From positions 41,706,547 to 41,770,546 of the forward strand of contig NC_067481.1 of assembly GCF_947179515.1 (NCBI RefSeq): a DNA stretch of 64,000 nt, read 5' to 3'. The stretch comes from Apodemus sylvaticus (lineage: Eukaryota > Chordata > Mammalia > Rodentia > Muridae). The translations under genes were made by a program, and so were the position numbers. Under the pieces are notes generated by a model that had not been told where the DNA came from, did not search any database, and saw only the letters and a program-made list of their open reading frames with translations. Below, piece after piece: positions 23,705 to 34,926 of the stretch (its first letter is position 1; the number at the start of each line of letters is the position of its first letter).

Positions 23705-23860
23705 AGGTTCCACATGTGTGAGAAAGCATTTGTCTGAGCTGGTTTATTTCAGTTAATATGATTTTCTCTAATTCTACCTGTTTTCCTACAATGTTGTAAC
23801 ATTGTTGCTGTTTACTGCTAAAACTCCATTGTGCATAGGAGCAGCTTTTATCTATGCATC
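23705..23860 (+). mobile_element. L1 3'-region fragment, old
   Basis: GGTTTATTTCAGTTAATATG, TCTAATTCTACCTGTTTTCC and CTAAAACTCCATTGTGCATA follow the order seen in ancient L1 3' UTRs. Confidence 0.6.
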
Positions 23861-24044
23861 TCTCCAGGGTATCTGGGCTGACTCATGCCTGGCCTGTTGT
23901 GATCAGCGGACAAGCAGTGTCCCAACGCCTCTGCTTATCACTGTGCAGATTTTATCAAGGCCAAGAAGAAAAAGCACCAGATTCCTACACTGAAAAGAAC
24001 TGCAATATATTTGTAGGCAACACAATTTTATATAAAGAAATGTG

Positions 24045-24148
24045 ATGGGATTACTCATGTAATCCCAAAACTTGAGGCATTGAGGCAGGAGGATTACCGT
24101 GAACTTGAGGACAGCCTGGGATACACTGTGAAATATTATTTAAACCCT
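24045..24148 (+). mobile_element. B1-type SINE, diverged
   Basis: ATTACTCATGTAATCCCAAA, GAGGCAGGAGGATTACCGTG and GAGGACAGCCTGGGATACAC match the B1 order with many changes. Confidence 0.8.
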
Positions 24149-27100
24149 AAGTAGTCTCCATAAAATGCGCAGCAAGGCTCATGACTGAACTCAGCAAGGC
24201 TGTGGGGTTTGCAAACTCGGCGAGTAAATAACCGGTTATATTTCAATATACCGGCAACTTAAAGTGAGATGAGGAAATACTTTTGTTTATGACAGCACAC
24301 CAAAACACTTCTGGGTAAACTGATGCGATATAGCAAAGACTCTAAAACACTGAAAGGAACTGAAAGAGGAAAATGCCCTTTCAGAAAAGTGCAAGCAGTA
24401 GATGAAACCCCAGAAAGGGTGAGCCTGGAGGGGCTGGAGGCCGGAGGGGGTTTCCAAGCCCTCGGAAAGGGAGAGTGATGTGCGAGGCTGTGCGATTTCT
24501 CAGTCACTCAGCATCGATAATGGTGGTGGCCACCTAACTCTGCGTTACGCATGTGCTAATGTTACCGCCTTGCGCAGAATGTAAGGAGAAAGGCGGCTGC
24601 TAATACTGTGACTACTGCTGCGCGGCACACCTGAGACACACACTGTCTGGTGGCTTTCTTTCCTTCTGTCCTCTGTCTGCTTCTTAAGGGGTCATTCTGG
24701 CCTCCTTGCCTCTAAGAGACTCTGCCGGGAACATTATCTTGGTGGACTGAAATGTCAAATGGAACAGGCCGCGGGCTCCTCGTGTGGAGTAAGGTCTAGG
24801 ACCCTGGAGCTGGAAGTGATGCATCCACCTGAGATTTTGTCCATCGTTCAGCTAGCGAATGTGAGGACACTGGACAAAGAGACAGACTGATGTGACAGTC
24901 AGTTTCCCCAGCAAGCCTTTCTGGATAGATGTTCTCATCTCTCTACTGATTTCCCTCATCCTACACCCAGAGATGATCTATGATGTGGCCAGACCAGACC
25001 CAGACCCACAAGCCTGCTTGAGCCAAGTACCCTTAGCCGATGTGCCTGGACGTCCGTCTCCTTCTGCCTTCCTATTTTTGTAACTCCCCTCTCCCATTCA
25101 TGTCCAGAAGTCTGCAGCCAGGTTCTGGAGGATGGTTGTAGGGCCGGCGAAGTCTGTACAGTGAGAAACACATGTGAAGTTCTCGGAAAGAGAAAAAACA
25201 TGAACTGCACGCAGACCTCCCTGCACTCGACATCTCACTGGCCGCAGCGGCAGCTGGGATTGATTGCAGGGGCTCCCGTGGTCTGGCGATTTCAGATCTC
25301 AAGGCATCAAGAGAAAGGGAGGGGCTAGAAAAGAAGAGCTCCCTTCTGGACTTCATAAAATAGAAGGGTGATTTCTGTGCTCAGGCATTCCAATCCCTGT
25401 GGAAGAATTTTCAGTTTCCATTGCTAGGAACAGTCCCAGGAGGGGGAAAACGCGAAGGGAGAGAGGTGCAGGAGAGGTATAGCTCTAAGCAGGACTCTTG
25501 GACAAGATGGAGGACTGAGGCAGGAGAGGACCCTAGAGTGGAAACTGGTATTCACTGTCTAGTTGGCTCTTTCCTTGCATGGGGCTGTGTGCATTCTGGA
25601 GCCTTAGGGTATAGATGTAACCATCAGTGCAAGAGGAAGCTCACAGCAGCATTTCAGGGGACGAAGTGGGAAAGAGACCAGAAGAACAGACCTCCCTGGG
25701 AATCCTTGGTGTCCCAGACAGCCAGGCAGACTGTCCGGTGGCTGTGTGGTGGGGCAAGAGCTATGGGAGACAATAATAGAGAGAGAAAATCCCAGTGGTT
25801 AGACGCTGTGAACTCCCAGGCAGTGGTGGATACTGGGTCATTCTGAAGAACACTTAGAAACCACTTGGAGATACTTTCAGTATATGGTGTGAGTAGGGAG
25901 GGATTGTGCCAAGCACTTAGAGCCAAAAGTGGGCTAACTGTGGGGAGGTTGGTGAAGGATGGAGCTCAGAGGAAGATCGTTTTATCATTAAGACACTGAG
26001 TTCAGAATTATGGTGCTGGGTATCAGGGATTGTTCAACATCCGGCTCAATATCAGGCTCTAGACTACAGGTCCATTAACAGAAAGGTAGACTTGTGATCA
26101 GAATTGGGAACTTGGAGGCCAGTAATGGAAGAACTCAATACCAAGACAGGAACAGTTTCAGAAGGATAATTCGGGGCTGTAGAGAGCAGAGGTGTGACTA
26201 GGGCTGGCCTGGAATGACCTTGGGTTGGGGGCTAGGAGGTCCCACCCACTCCTAAAAGAACCTGCCCTCTGTCCACTGCCTGCAGAGCCTCTCCTCACAG
26301 TTACTGTGCCTGCCAGGCCCAGGTATCAGCATGGATCAGGGGTGGAACGTCTGTAGGGACATGCAAGGTTGGCATGAAGCCCCAGAGCCCCAGCGGGAGG
26401 GCTCTGGCTCCTGCTGCCTGAGATTAGAAGTTGGCCAGACTGGAGCACAAGCCAACAGCAGGAAGGGACAGCTGGTCTCCACTGGGTGCTAATCCACCTT
26501 GTCTGACTTTCTACAGTAACATCCTCACCTGCGAAGGAGGAGGGGGAACGGGAGGAGTCCTCCCCTCACACACCCATTTCCAGAAGCTGGAGTCCTGCAA
26601 TGTGCTCCCACATGTCCATCAGCTCCAGCTGAGTGACTGTCATGTCTCAGTAGAAACAGAACAAATGACCTGGGGAGTCTCTTTCCCTAGCATGGGGTCT
26701 GGAGACATTCAGATGCCAAGATTCTGAGGGTGTGCAGGAGGCTGAGTCCTTCCTCTGCAGTGGGAATGGAGAGAAATGACTCTTAGAGCAGCCAGAGACT
26801 GGGGACCACTTGTTATTGCAGCAGAAGCTAGCCTGTCCTGACGTGTATACCAAGCCAGTGTCTTCCCTCATTACACTGTGACTGAGGAGTCTCACTTGGC
26901 CATGGTCCCTTTTCCCTTCATATAGGATCCCAGCACATGGACCTCAGCTCCTGGGCTTCTTGAAGATGGTTTCAGTGTGTTCATCGCAGCCAGGCCAACC
27001 TGTCTGAGCCCTGGAGCCTCATCTAGGCAAGACTGAGAACTTGATCAAGATACTACCACTGCTTCCCTCCCTCCAGCCTTCATTTCTTTGCATGTGAGTC

Positions 27101-27159
27101 ACATGTGTATCAACCCTAGCTCAAGCCTGGGAGTCATACCTCGGGACATGCCTATCTTG
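24149..27159. other. No gene seen
   Basis: About 3 kb of unique sequence with somewhat higher CpG at 24480-24610. Frames such as 25421-25846 (+) show no domain or splice framing. Confidence 0.4.
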
Positions 27160-27360
27160 TTTTTGAGGCAGGGACTGTATTGAGTTGGACCTAACTGTGT
27201 CAGCTAGGCTGGCTTCCCAGCAAGCCCAGAGATCTGCCTGTCTCTGCCTCCCTAGTACTGGGATTAAACGCCTGCAGGTTTTTATGTGGACTCTTAGGAT
27301 CAAGTTCTGATCTTCATGCTTGTGTGGCAAGCAGTTTGCTGACTGGGTCACCTCCTCAGA
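27160..27360 (-). mobile_element. B1/B4-type SINE, reversed
   Basis: TTTTTGAGGCAGGGACTG, CTGTCTCTGCCTCCCTAGTA, TGGGATTAAACGCCTGCAGG and the ID-like end GCTTGTGTGGCAAGCAG are in reversed B4 order. Confidence 0.85.
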
Positions 27361-27420
27361 CCATGTAACAGCTTTCAATTATAAGCACTCCTGTCTTAGA
27401 GTCCACAGATAGTCTTATCT

Positions 27421-27422
<2 letters not shown>

Positions 27423-27461
<39 letters not shown>
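27423..27461. repeat. (TG)n microsatellite
   Basis: About 19 uninterrupted TG units. Confidence 0.97.
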
Positions 27462-27463
<2 letters not shown>

Positions 27464-28146
27464 ATATGTGACAATTTCCCCCCAATTCTCATGACATACA
27501 GTGCTGCTTTGCCCCTGGTTCCAATTCCAGGTCTCTCCCACTGGACCCCATTGTTCTCTTGCCGTCTTTCCTTCTGCACATGGTTCCAATACACCCACCA
27601 TCTTGGGCTGCCTCTAAGGGGTGCTTGGCTCCAGGCACTTTCAGGCCCCTGCTGCTACTGCCTGAGACAGGGCAGGATCCTGCGTGGCTTCAGGGGAATA
27701 CCTTTAGAACCTACCCTGGCCAGGCTGACTTGGGAACTGGATCTGAAGTCCACACCTCCAGCCACACCCACAGAACTGGAAGGGTCCTCTCCTGAGCCTT
27801 CTCAGACACCTCTCCCAACCTCCGTCCTTCCCAGGTGACAGGTGAAGCAGGTCCTTGGTGATGCTGGTGGATTCCTCCAAAGTCCCCTGCCTCTAAGATT
27901 CCTATCACCTTTAACATCCCAGCCACCAAGAATCATTTCCTGTCATCTCCAAATCTGAAAGTCAGACCGCCACTCAGCTCTCTACACTGCTGCAGTTCTG
28001 GGAACAATTCTCCACTCACTGTGTTCTCCCAGCCCTCCTTGCTCTCACTGACCCCACGCTGAACACCTCTCAGGGTTAGCCAACCTAGATTCTGCTATGT
28101 CCACGACACAAAGATCGCCTATAGCGTTATGGATCCCAGGAAGCTT
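27462..28146. other. No gene seen
   Basis: C-rich unique sequence up to the left inverted-repeat arm. The plus frame 27422-27838 begins inside the TG run and is not credible. Confidence 0.4.
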
Positions 28147-28235
28147 TGGACTTGAGGCACTCTAACTTCCAGCTCTGTTGGTCTGAGTCCAGGGACTTTA
28201 ACATTCTCTACAGACACTCCTACAGACCATCCTGG
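28147..28235 (+). repeat. Left arm of a long inverted repeat
   Basis: This roughly 88-base arm is the reverse complement of 28626-28713, with only a handful of mismatches and a single-base gap. A spacer of 390 bases separates the arms. It does not resemble a SINE, LTR or L1 that I know. Either strand, if transcribed, would fold into a long stem. Confidence 0.9.
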
Positions 28236-28625
28236 AGGTGGTCCTTGCAGACCTGCCAGGGCCCCAGGGCAAGTGAACACTGTCACAGAGGCTACTTGTG
28301 CAGTGTTTCCTTTACATGGAGACATGCTGGCGACCCAGGTGCCTACCTCTCTGATCCCACAGGGTCCATTCATTCTCCTCCTCTGCACAGGCTTACAACA
28401 GTGTTTCCCAGAGGTCTCTTCTATTGACTCTCAGTTTCTCCCCTCCCTCGAGTGCCTTGGAGGCATCAGGAGCCACCTGCTTATAAAATTAATGGCGCTG
28501 AGAATCTCATAGTATGCTCCAACTCACTGGGGCCCAGGTCCAAACCATCTCTCCAGGCCCCCCTCCATCTAGCCTGACCACGTCCTTATTCTTACAGAAG
28601 CACCACACTCATGCCAAGGCTGAGT
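28236..28625. other. Spacer between the inverted-repeat arms
   Basis: 390 bases of unique sequence that would form the loop of the 28-kb hairpin. No SINE seen in it. Confidence 0.7.
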
Positions 28626-28713
28626 CCAGGATGGTCTGTAGGAGTGTCTGTTGAGAATGTTAAGGCCCTGGACTCAGACCAACAGAGCTGGAAGTTAGAC
28701 TGCCTCAAGCCCC
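28626..28713 (-). repeat. Right arm of a long inverted repeat
   Basis: This is the partner of 28147-28235, in opposite orientation. The first 25 bases of the arm (from CCAGGATGGT) match perfectly. Identity decays past 28709, which marks the edge of the duplicated segment. Confidence 0.9.
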
Positions 28714-29126
28714 AATCGCTCTCCACGTTTCAAGCCTCACTTTCTTCCGAGGCGCGGGGGAAGTCCCCTTCCCCCACTTTAGGAAGTCCTAGCTGACCTG
28801 GGCAGAAGCCAGTCAGTCATATGGTGCTTAGTCACACAAGGATGGCCGCCTGTGGTTTTTCTTCTCACTTGGCTTTACATAGCCACTTGCCCCATTTTGA
28901 GGGTGGGCAAGCGCTTCTGCAGTTAAAGACTGGCATTTCGGAGATGCTCAATAAGGGCTGAGTTACACAAGTGGGGGGTTGGGGTGTTGGAAGCATTACA
29001 AATGTCTGACAGATTTTACAGGGTTCCTGAAACCCCTGGGAATCCCAAGGGATAAGGAGAAGAAGGGGGACATTATTTGGCACTATAGGAACTGACATGG
29101 GACTGAGTGAACTGTCTGAACTTAAT
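28714..29126. other. No gene seen
   Basis: Unique sequence between the hairpin and a B2 element. A small CpG-containing patch lies at 28749-28758. Confidence 0.4.
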
Positions 29127-29315
29127 TTTTTTTAAAAAGATTTATTTATTATTATATCTAAGTACATTGTTGCTGTCTTCAGATGCACCAGAAGAGGGCA
29201 TCAGATCTCCTTATGGATGGTTGTGAGCCACCATGTGGTTGCTGGGATTTGAACTCAGGACTTTCGGAAGAGCAGTCAGTGCTCTTAACTGCTGAGTCTA
29301 CAGTCCTAACCCCTA
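29127..29315 (-). mobile_element. B2-type SINE
   Basis: AAAGATTTATTTATTATTA tail, CACCAGAAGAGGGCATCAGA, ATGTGGTTGCTGGGATTTGA, and a head reading GCTCTTAACTGCTGAG. Close to the consensus, hence young. Confidence 0.94.
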
Positions 29316-29894
29316 CCTTCTCACAAATCTCAGTTCTTCTAGTCAGGAAGAGTTAACAAGTAGAAAGCAGGTGAAGTAGAAACTGCTTCCACTCATACCC
29401 CTGCATGCTCCACTCAGGGCATTTGGGGCTTCAGGCCTGGGCAGCATTATAGCGGGAAGATTGGATTTAAACCATGCCTCTATTAGTTAGAGCTCAGCGA
29501 GGGGAAGCGTATCCTCCTCGAGCCTGCTTGTTTAACTTTATGAGAAATCATGCCCATGATGTAGGGTTAAGAGGCAATGAGAAACGGCTGATTAAACCTG
29601 GAGAGCAGTGCTTGTTGTATATAGAAGACTTGGGTGAATTCCATCCTCTTTCATTTAAGTTTCCCTTTTCTGCCAGGCAGGTGTCTGGGCTGACACAGGC
29701 ACAACTGGAGGGAAGAGGCAAAACAAGGCTCTGTGATGTCTGGAGCTGAAGTTGGTGGGACCTTGCTGCCCTCTGGTGGACTTAATAGGAATGACATCCC
29801 TGTGTGTTCTCTGGTGCCACCTTATGGTAGAAGAGGTTAGTTACAGAAGAGCATTCTAGAGCTCTCAAGTTGGAAGAGTCCACCTTGGACATTT
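29316..29894. other. No gene seen
   Basis: Unique sequence. The 91-residue frame at 29474-29749 has no recognised family. Confidence 0.4.
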
Positions 29895-30218
29895 GGCTGG
29901 TCTCGCTTCTTTTTTTTATTACACATAATACTTAGGTTACTCTTCTTTTGCACATCTATTTAAAATATCTGATTCTTTCCCTAAGAATAAATCATGGCAG
30001 TGGAATTTCCTAGCTCATTGTTATAGCATTCTCCTCCCTCTTGCTCTCTCTCTTTCTCTCTCTCCCTCCCCCTCTGTCTCCCTCTCTCCCTCCCTGTCTC
30101 TCTCTCCCTCCCCCCACACATGCATATGTCATATGTGTATGTTAACTTATCTCTCAGAAAGGTAGTACCAGTTAGTATCCCCATCATTTTGTCTCATTTT
30201 CACCAACATTGAATGGTG
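29895..30218 (+). mobile_element. Old L1-like fragment with (CT)n insertion
   Basis: A T-run is followed by TAATACTTAGGTTACTC and TTTCACCAACATTGAATGG, which continues in kind at 30800-31200. A CT/TCCC-rich stretch occupies 30026-30115. Confidence 0.5.
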
Positions 30219-30640
30219 TCTCAGTTTCATTTTTTTACTGCTGTGGTAAAATATCCTGACCAAAAGGCAATAGAGAGGAAGAGTTTATTGGCCAATAATG
30301 CCAAGTTACAGTCCACAGTTGCAGAGAAATTAAGGCAGAAACCTAGGCATGACATCCACAGGCAAGAAAACAGAGCCAAGTGCACCCTTCATGTCTGCTT
30401 GCTAGGTTGCTCATAGACTGTTAGCTTTTTTCATCCTTACACAGTTCATAGCTCAGCCCACGAAATGATGCCACCCCCAACAGACTGAGTCTTCCTACAC
30501 CACTTAGAAATCAAATAAATTCTCCACAGGCACCCACGGTGAGCCATTGAGGAACTAGACAGTTCCTCAATTAAAATGTCCCCCAGGTGCTTCTAGTTCT
30601 GTCAAGGTGACAGTTAAAACGCAGCACATACAGTATGCAT
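30219..30640 (+). mobile_element. Rodent dispersed element inserted into L1 relic (family not assigned)
   Basis: TTACTGCTGTGGTAAAATATC at the head, CCAGGTGCTTCTAGTTCTGT and CAAGGTGACAGTTAAAACG at the tail. Same family as 6764-7126 and 33930-34260. Confidence 0.65.
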
Positions 30641-30675
30641 TGTTGAATATAGCCTTTCAGTGTTCCTGTCCCTTA

Positions 30676-30790
30676 CCCTAATATAATAAACATATTATAT
30701 TTTATTATATTTATTATCATTTATAACTATAATAAATATATTATATTTCATTATATATTTATCAATATATAAATAATAAAATATAATATT
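30676..30790. repeat. AT-rich imperfect inverted-repeat region
   Basis: Nearly pure A/T with repeated TTATAT and ATAATAAA units that pair with each other, giving cruciform potential. Confidence 0.85.
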
Positions 30791-31214
30791 CTACTGTGTA
30801 AGCGTACTGTGGTTCCCTTCCTTCATGTTACTGTTGATCTGTGTCTGCATTGCTTCTGAGTTTGGAGCTGTTATAAATAACACTGCCACAAATATTTTTG
30901 TTCCAAATGAGAACATGTTTGTGCAAGTCATGAGTGACCAAATGTCAGCATGTTGTCCAGGCTGTTCCTAGAAGTAGGATTGGTACATAGAGGTGTATGG
31001 AAAAGTAGTCTTCTAGTAGATACTGCTGAAGTTTTCCAGGGCAGTTGTCTCAATGCCCTCAGCAGCACCGGCGACTTGCACTCTTGCCAATGCTTAGTAT
31101 TTTCTGTCATATCTACTTTGCCGTCCTTATGTGAGTAAACTTTGGATTTTCTTTTTCATGTCTCCTGAGACAAAATACATCTTTATAGTTTTATTAGTCA
31201 TGTCTGTGTCCTAC
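30791..31214 (+). mobile_element. Old L1-like fragment
   Basis: TTGGAGCTGTTATAAATAAC, AGTAGGATTGGTACATAGAG and CACTCTTGCCAATGCTTAG follow the order of an old L1 3' region on the + strand. Confidence 0.6.
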
Positions 31215-31730
31215 TGGGGTGTGGTGGCTAATCCTGGTTGTCAACTTGACTATATCTGGAATGAACTACAGTCTAGAATTGGAAGGCTCAGAGATATACG
31301 TTTCTAACCTGGATCTTGGCATGGAGACCTTGAAGCATAGTCACTAAGACAAGGAGATCTCCGAGTTCAAGATCATTTGGGATTAAAGGCATGGATGCAC
31401 ACGCCCAAATATGGGCCACACCCTCTGCTAGAGACCCACACGCCAATAATCTGGGCCACACCCTCTGTTGGAGACCTACTGCCTTTAATCTGGACTACAC
31501 CCTCTGCTGGAGATATATAGGACGTTGGAAGAAGGAAGATTTTCTCTCACTCTTCCTTGCCTGCTTGCTTCGTGGGACTGAGAAACTGCTAGATCCTTGG
31601 ACTTCCAACCACAGCTGCTGATGATCATTGTTGGGGAGTTGGACTATAGACTGTAAGTCATTGACAAATTCCCTAACTATATAAAGACTATCCATACATT
31701 CTGTGACTCTAGAGAACCCAACTAATACAT
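31215..31730 (+). mobile_element. Rodent dispersed element with internal 40-bp triplication
   Basis: Head GGTGGCTAATCCTGGTTGTC, then GGATCTTGGCATGGAGACC and tail GACTCTAGAGAACCCAACTA are typical of a common rodent repeat. Inside, a unit starting GGGCCACACCCTCTG is present three times (about 31413, 31453 and 31492). Family name not assigned. Confidence 0.7.
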
Positions 31731-31944
31731 GGGGTGACCTTTCTTCACATTGTTATTAAGGCATGTCTCTGTATTTTCAGTTGTTACTTCTGTACCAGCA
31801 GAGAGCTAAGTGCTGGCAGGATTTTGGTATCACCATTTCTATGCCTCATCACTGGACTTTCTATTTGTAAATATTGTCCTTCTGTGCCTGCCCAAAACAT
31901 GAAGGGAAGAGAGCCCTGGTCGCCTAAAGCCTACCTAAGAGATG
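31731..31944. other. No gene seen
   Basis: Likely further L1-like sequence (TTGTTATTAAGGCATGTCTC), too diverged to be sure. Confidence 0.3.
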
Positions 31945-32275
31945 CGCTGGTATTGTCCTGCTGCTGATTGGGTATAATAAAGAGCTGACAGCCAATAGCT
32001 GGGGCAAAAAGAATGGAGGGTGGAGCTTCCAGGCAGGCAGAGAGACAGAGGAAGGATGCAGGCAGAGGCAGACATGGACGGGAAGAGAAGGGAGACCAGA
32101 AAACGGGAGAGCAGGAAGGTAAAGAGCTAGCCATGTGCTAGGGACCCAGGCTGGGAAGTCAGGTGACTTTAGCTAGCGAACAGTCTGTCCCCACTAAAGG
32201 CCAACAGCTTTAATGGTGTAGAAGCCTCGTGTCTTATTTATATGGCAAATGGGTCTACGAAAGCCTCACAATAGT
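31945..32275 (+). mobile_element. Rodent ERV-type LTR fragment
   Basis: ATAATAAAGAGCTGACAGCC, AATAGCTGGGGC and a purine-rich body resemble the middle of the LTR at 4915-5345 (TAAATAAAATTGACGACAGC). The end lies near CGTGTCTTATTTATATGGC. No retroviral internal region. Confidence 0.65.
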
Positions 32276-32414
32276 GTCCCTTCTGATTAGTCTTACTTTT
32301 CAATCGCCTGATTTTGAAAGAGTCTTGCCTGCCGTGTCTGGGGGCTGTATTTACATCATGTACACCAGCCGCAGATCACTTCTTGTCTTTGTTGCCTTTT
32401 TACTCTTACATGGC
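32276..32414 (+). mobile_element. Old L1-like fragment, left of a transposon insertion
   Basis: TGATTTTGAAAGAGTCTTGC and TTTGTTGCCTTTTTACTC are L1-like. The sequence continues past the insertion at 32772. Confidence 0.5.
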
Positions 32415-32771
32415 TGTGCTGGTTTGAATATGGTTGGCCCATGGGAAGTGGCACTATTAGGAGGTGTGGGCTTATTGGAGGAGGTGTGGTCTTGCTAGAG
32501 GAAGTATGTCACTGGGTACATGGGCTCTGGGGCTCCTATGCTCAAGCTCCTTCCAGTGGGGAAGAGAGTCTCTTCCTGGCTATCTTGGAATTAAGATGAA
32601 GGACTCTCATCCTCCAGCGCTATGCCTGCTTGCACACTGCCCTGCTTCCCACCATGATGATCATGGACTGAACCTCTGAAACTGTAAGCCAGCCCCAATT
32701 AAATGTTTCCCTTTATAAAAGTTGTTTTGATAATGGGGTCTCTTCACAGCAATAAAACCCTAACAAAGACA
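32415..32771 (+). mobile_element. URR1-like rodent DNA-transposon, nearly complete
   Basis: Starts TGTGCTGGTTTGAATATG and includes GTGGCACTATTAGGAGGTGT, CCATGATGATCATGGACTGA and ACTGTAAGCCAGCCCCAATT. It ends AATAAAACCCTAACAAAGAC. ATGGC flanks both sides (32410-32414 and 32772-32776), consistent with a short target-site duplication. No transposase frame: non-autonomous. Confidence 0.75.
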
Positions 32772-33000
32772 ATGGCCTTGACAGCGTCCCTGGAATTTTG
32801 ATGTCATCTAATTCATGCATTTTCTCTCATGATCACATTTTTTATAACCTGGTCAAGAATTCTCTGTCTCCTCTGCAAACGTGTTTTCTTAGCTGATATT
32901 TACAATTCCAATCTTCCCACTTATCTGTGCTTGGCTTTTGTGTGTTATGTGTAATAGAAGGCCTCATCTTTATCAAGATGGATGCACAACTGACCCAGAA
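32772..33000 (+). mobile_element. Old L1-like fragment, right of the transposon
   Basis: TTTTGATGTCATCTAATTCA and CTGGTCAAGAATTCTCTGTC look like the continuation of the L1 relic interrupted at 32414. Confidence 0.5.
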
Positions 33001-33929
33001 CTAATTATTGACAGGACTGGCTTCCCTCTGTGGCATTGGCAAGGCAGGCTACACAAAGGCATGCTATACAGCAAGGAGCACAGACGACTTTAAACTGTAT
33101 TCAGTAATAGGGATGACCCTCCCAGGTATGCAGCTAACATGGAAGGAGGCATTGCAAATGTAACTGCAGGTGATTTCTTGCATCATAAAGAAGACATGCA
33201 TGCATATAGAGGACAGCTGGTAGAATAGCTGTTCTGCCCCGCTGTTCATTTTATTCTCCTACAGATGCCATCATGTCTTAGTCACTAAATCTTCGAAACA
33301 GACCTTTACATCTGACAGTCGTAGGCCCTCAGTTTGGCTCTCCTCTCTGGTCGCTGTGGCTTTTGGCCCTCCCCAATTCCCTCTTAAGTTTTAGCTTTGG
33401 ATAATCAACTATTACACGAGCCCCAGCTGGGGTTTGATTGCGACAGCTCTTGTCTGGTTTTGGTTTTCCAAATTAATTTCATTCTGTCAGGATTAAAACA
33501 TATCCCCTTGGAGATTTGAGTTGGATTTTATTAATCCTATAATTTTATTGGTGGCGTGTTGAATCCTTTATATTATGATTTCATGTCTGTGAATGTTGAC
33601 TTCGGTGTCAGACTATCATCAGCTTTCAGAGAAGTCCCACATCCCTATAACCTTTCACTTTCTGCAGGGTGTTCTCGATGCCTGAGGCAGGTAGTACTAA
33701 TATCTTAAATGTACCTCACAGATTCTAACCAAACTACTTTGTGATGTTTTTGCCTCTGCTTTCTCAACTTCATTACTTCACCCCGCAAGGCTCCTGACAA
33801 GAGTATAATCTTACACCTCCAAAGCTGACCCACACTACCCTACATCACTTACTTCATCAGCAAGGGGTTGGTTCTCTTCCAGCATCCTGGGAAGCCTTCG
33901 GTCTGATTAAGGCACCAAATAATGCAAAC
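33001..33929. other. No gene seen
   Basis: Unique or highly diverged sequence with no coding features. Confidence 0.4.
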
Positions 33930-34260
33930 CCATCAGCTTTAGACACTTGTCCCCTCACCATGACAAAAGCCCCCTAAGGGGGAAGGGTTTACTTTGCTTA
34001 AAGTTCAAGGGGACATATCACCAGGGGAAGGCAGAGGCATATCATGTTGCTTCGGCAACCAGGTAGCCAAGAGAGATGAGTGCTTAGACTCAGCTTGCCC
34101 TACCCCCACCTAGCTCATTTCCCAATGCAGCCCACAGTCAGGGTGGGTATTCTCACTTCAGTCAGCCCAATCCAGAAACTCCCTCACAGACAGACCTAGA
34201 ATCTTTTCTCTTTGGCAATTCTAGACCCTGTCAATTTGATAATTAATATTCACCCTCACT
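33930..34260 (+). mobile_element. Rodent dispersed element (family not assigned)
   Basis: ACCATGACAAAAGCCCCC at the head and GACCCTGTCAATTTGATAAT at the tail mark a third copy of the family seen at 6764 and 30219. Confidence 0.6.
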
Positions 34261-34371
34261 CTAGCTATCTGAAATGTGTTTTCCTTGTGCTGAAGCTTTA
34301 GAACTATAACAATGACAGATTCCAGCTGAGATGTCACAATGATATTGATACAGTCCAATGAAAAATAAAAA

Positions 34372-34606
34372 ATGGGCTGGAGAGATGGCTCAGCGGTTAA
34401 GAGCACAGGCTGCTCTTCCAGAGGGCATGAGTTCAATTCCCAGCAACCACCTGGTGGCTCACAACCATCTGAAATGGGGTCTGGTGCCCTCTTCTGGTGT
34501 GTCTGAAGAGAGCAATGGCGGTGTACTCATATACATAAAATAAATAAATAAATCTTTTTAAAAAGATGAAAACAAACAAACAAACAAAAAACAAAGAAAC
34601 CCAACA
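34372..34606 (+). mobile_element. B2-type SINE with (CAAA)n tail
   Basis: GGGCTGGAGAGATGGCTCAG head with the A-box-like GGCTCAGCGG, GAGTTCAATTCCCAGCAACC B-box region, AAATAAATAAATAAATC tail, then CAAA repeats at 34571-34592. Close to the consensus. Confidence 0.96.
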
Positions 34607-34926
34607 ACAGCAACAGCCGTACAAACAGCTGGGCTGGGTTTTAACATATAGGTAAGAGTTCTCCATTCTCCAGGCAGTGGAGCCCAGCAGTTGGTGGTAG
34701 AGCTAAGGGAGTATTCTAGGGCAGAAGAAGACATAAGTGGAGAGCAGCAGGGGAGCTCAGAGGGGCCCGAGTGTGCGAGTAACCTGGGAGGCTGAGGGAT
34801 GAGGGTGGAACTAGACATGGGTGAAGCTAAGTTAGACTAGACTGTGGGTAGCCTTTAGATGCACTTTATTGTTTGGGATGGTTATATGAGTCTGTTTGAC
34901 CCACTTTGTCTTTAAGAGATGTTATC
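34607..34926. other. No gene seen
   Basis: Unique sequence between the B2 tail and the MLT1 LTR. Confidence 0.4.

Noticed and set aside
25421..25846. 141-residue plus-strand frame
   Set aside because: Length is within what 64 kb of unconstrained sequence yields; no motif, no flanking acceptor or donor pair.
34374..34450. tRNA-like A-box and B-box sequence
   Set aside because: It is the tRNA-derived head of a B2 SINE, not a functional tRNA gene.
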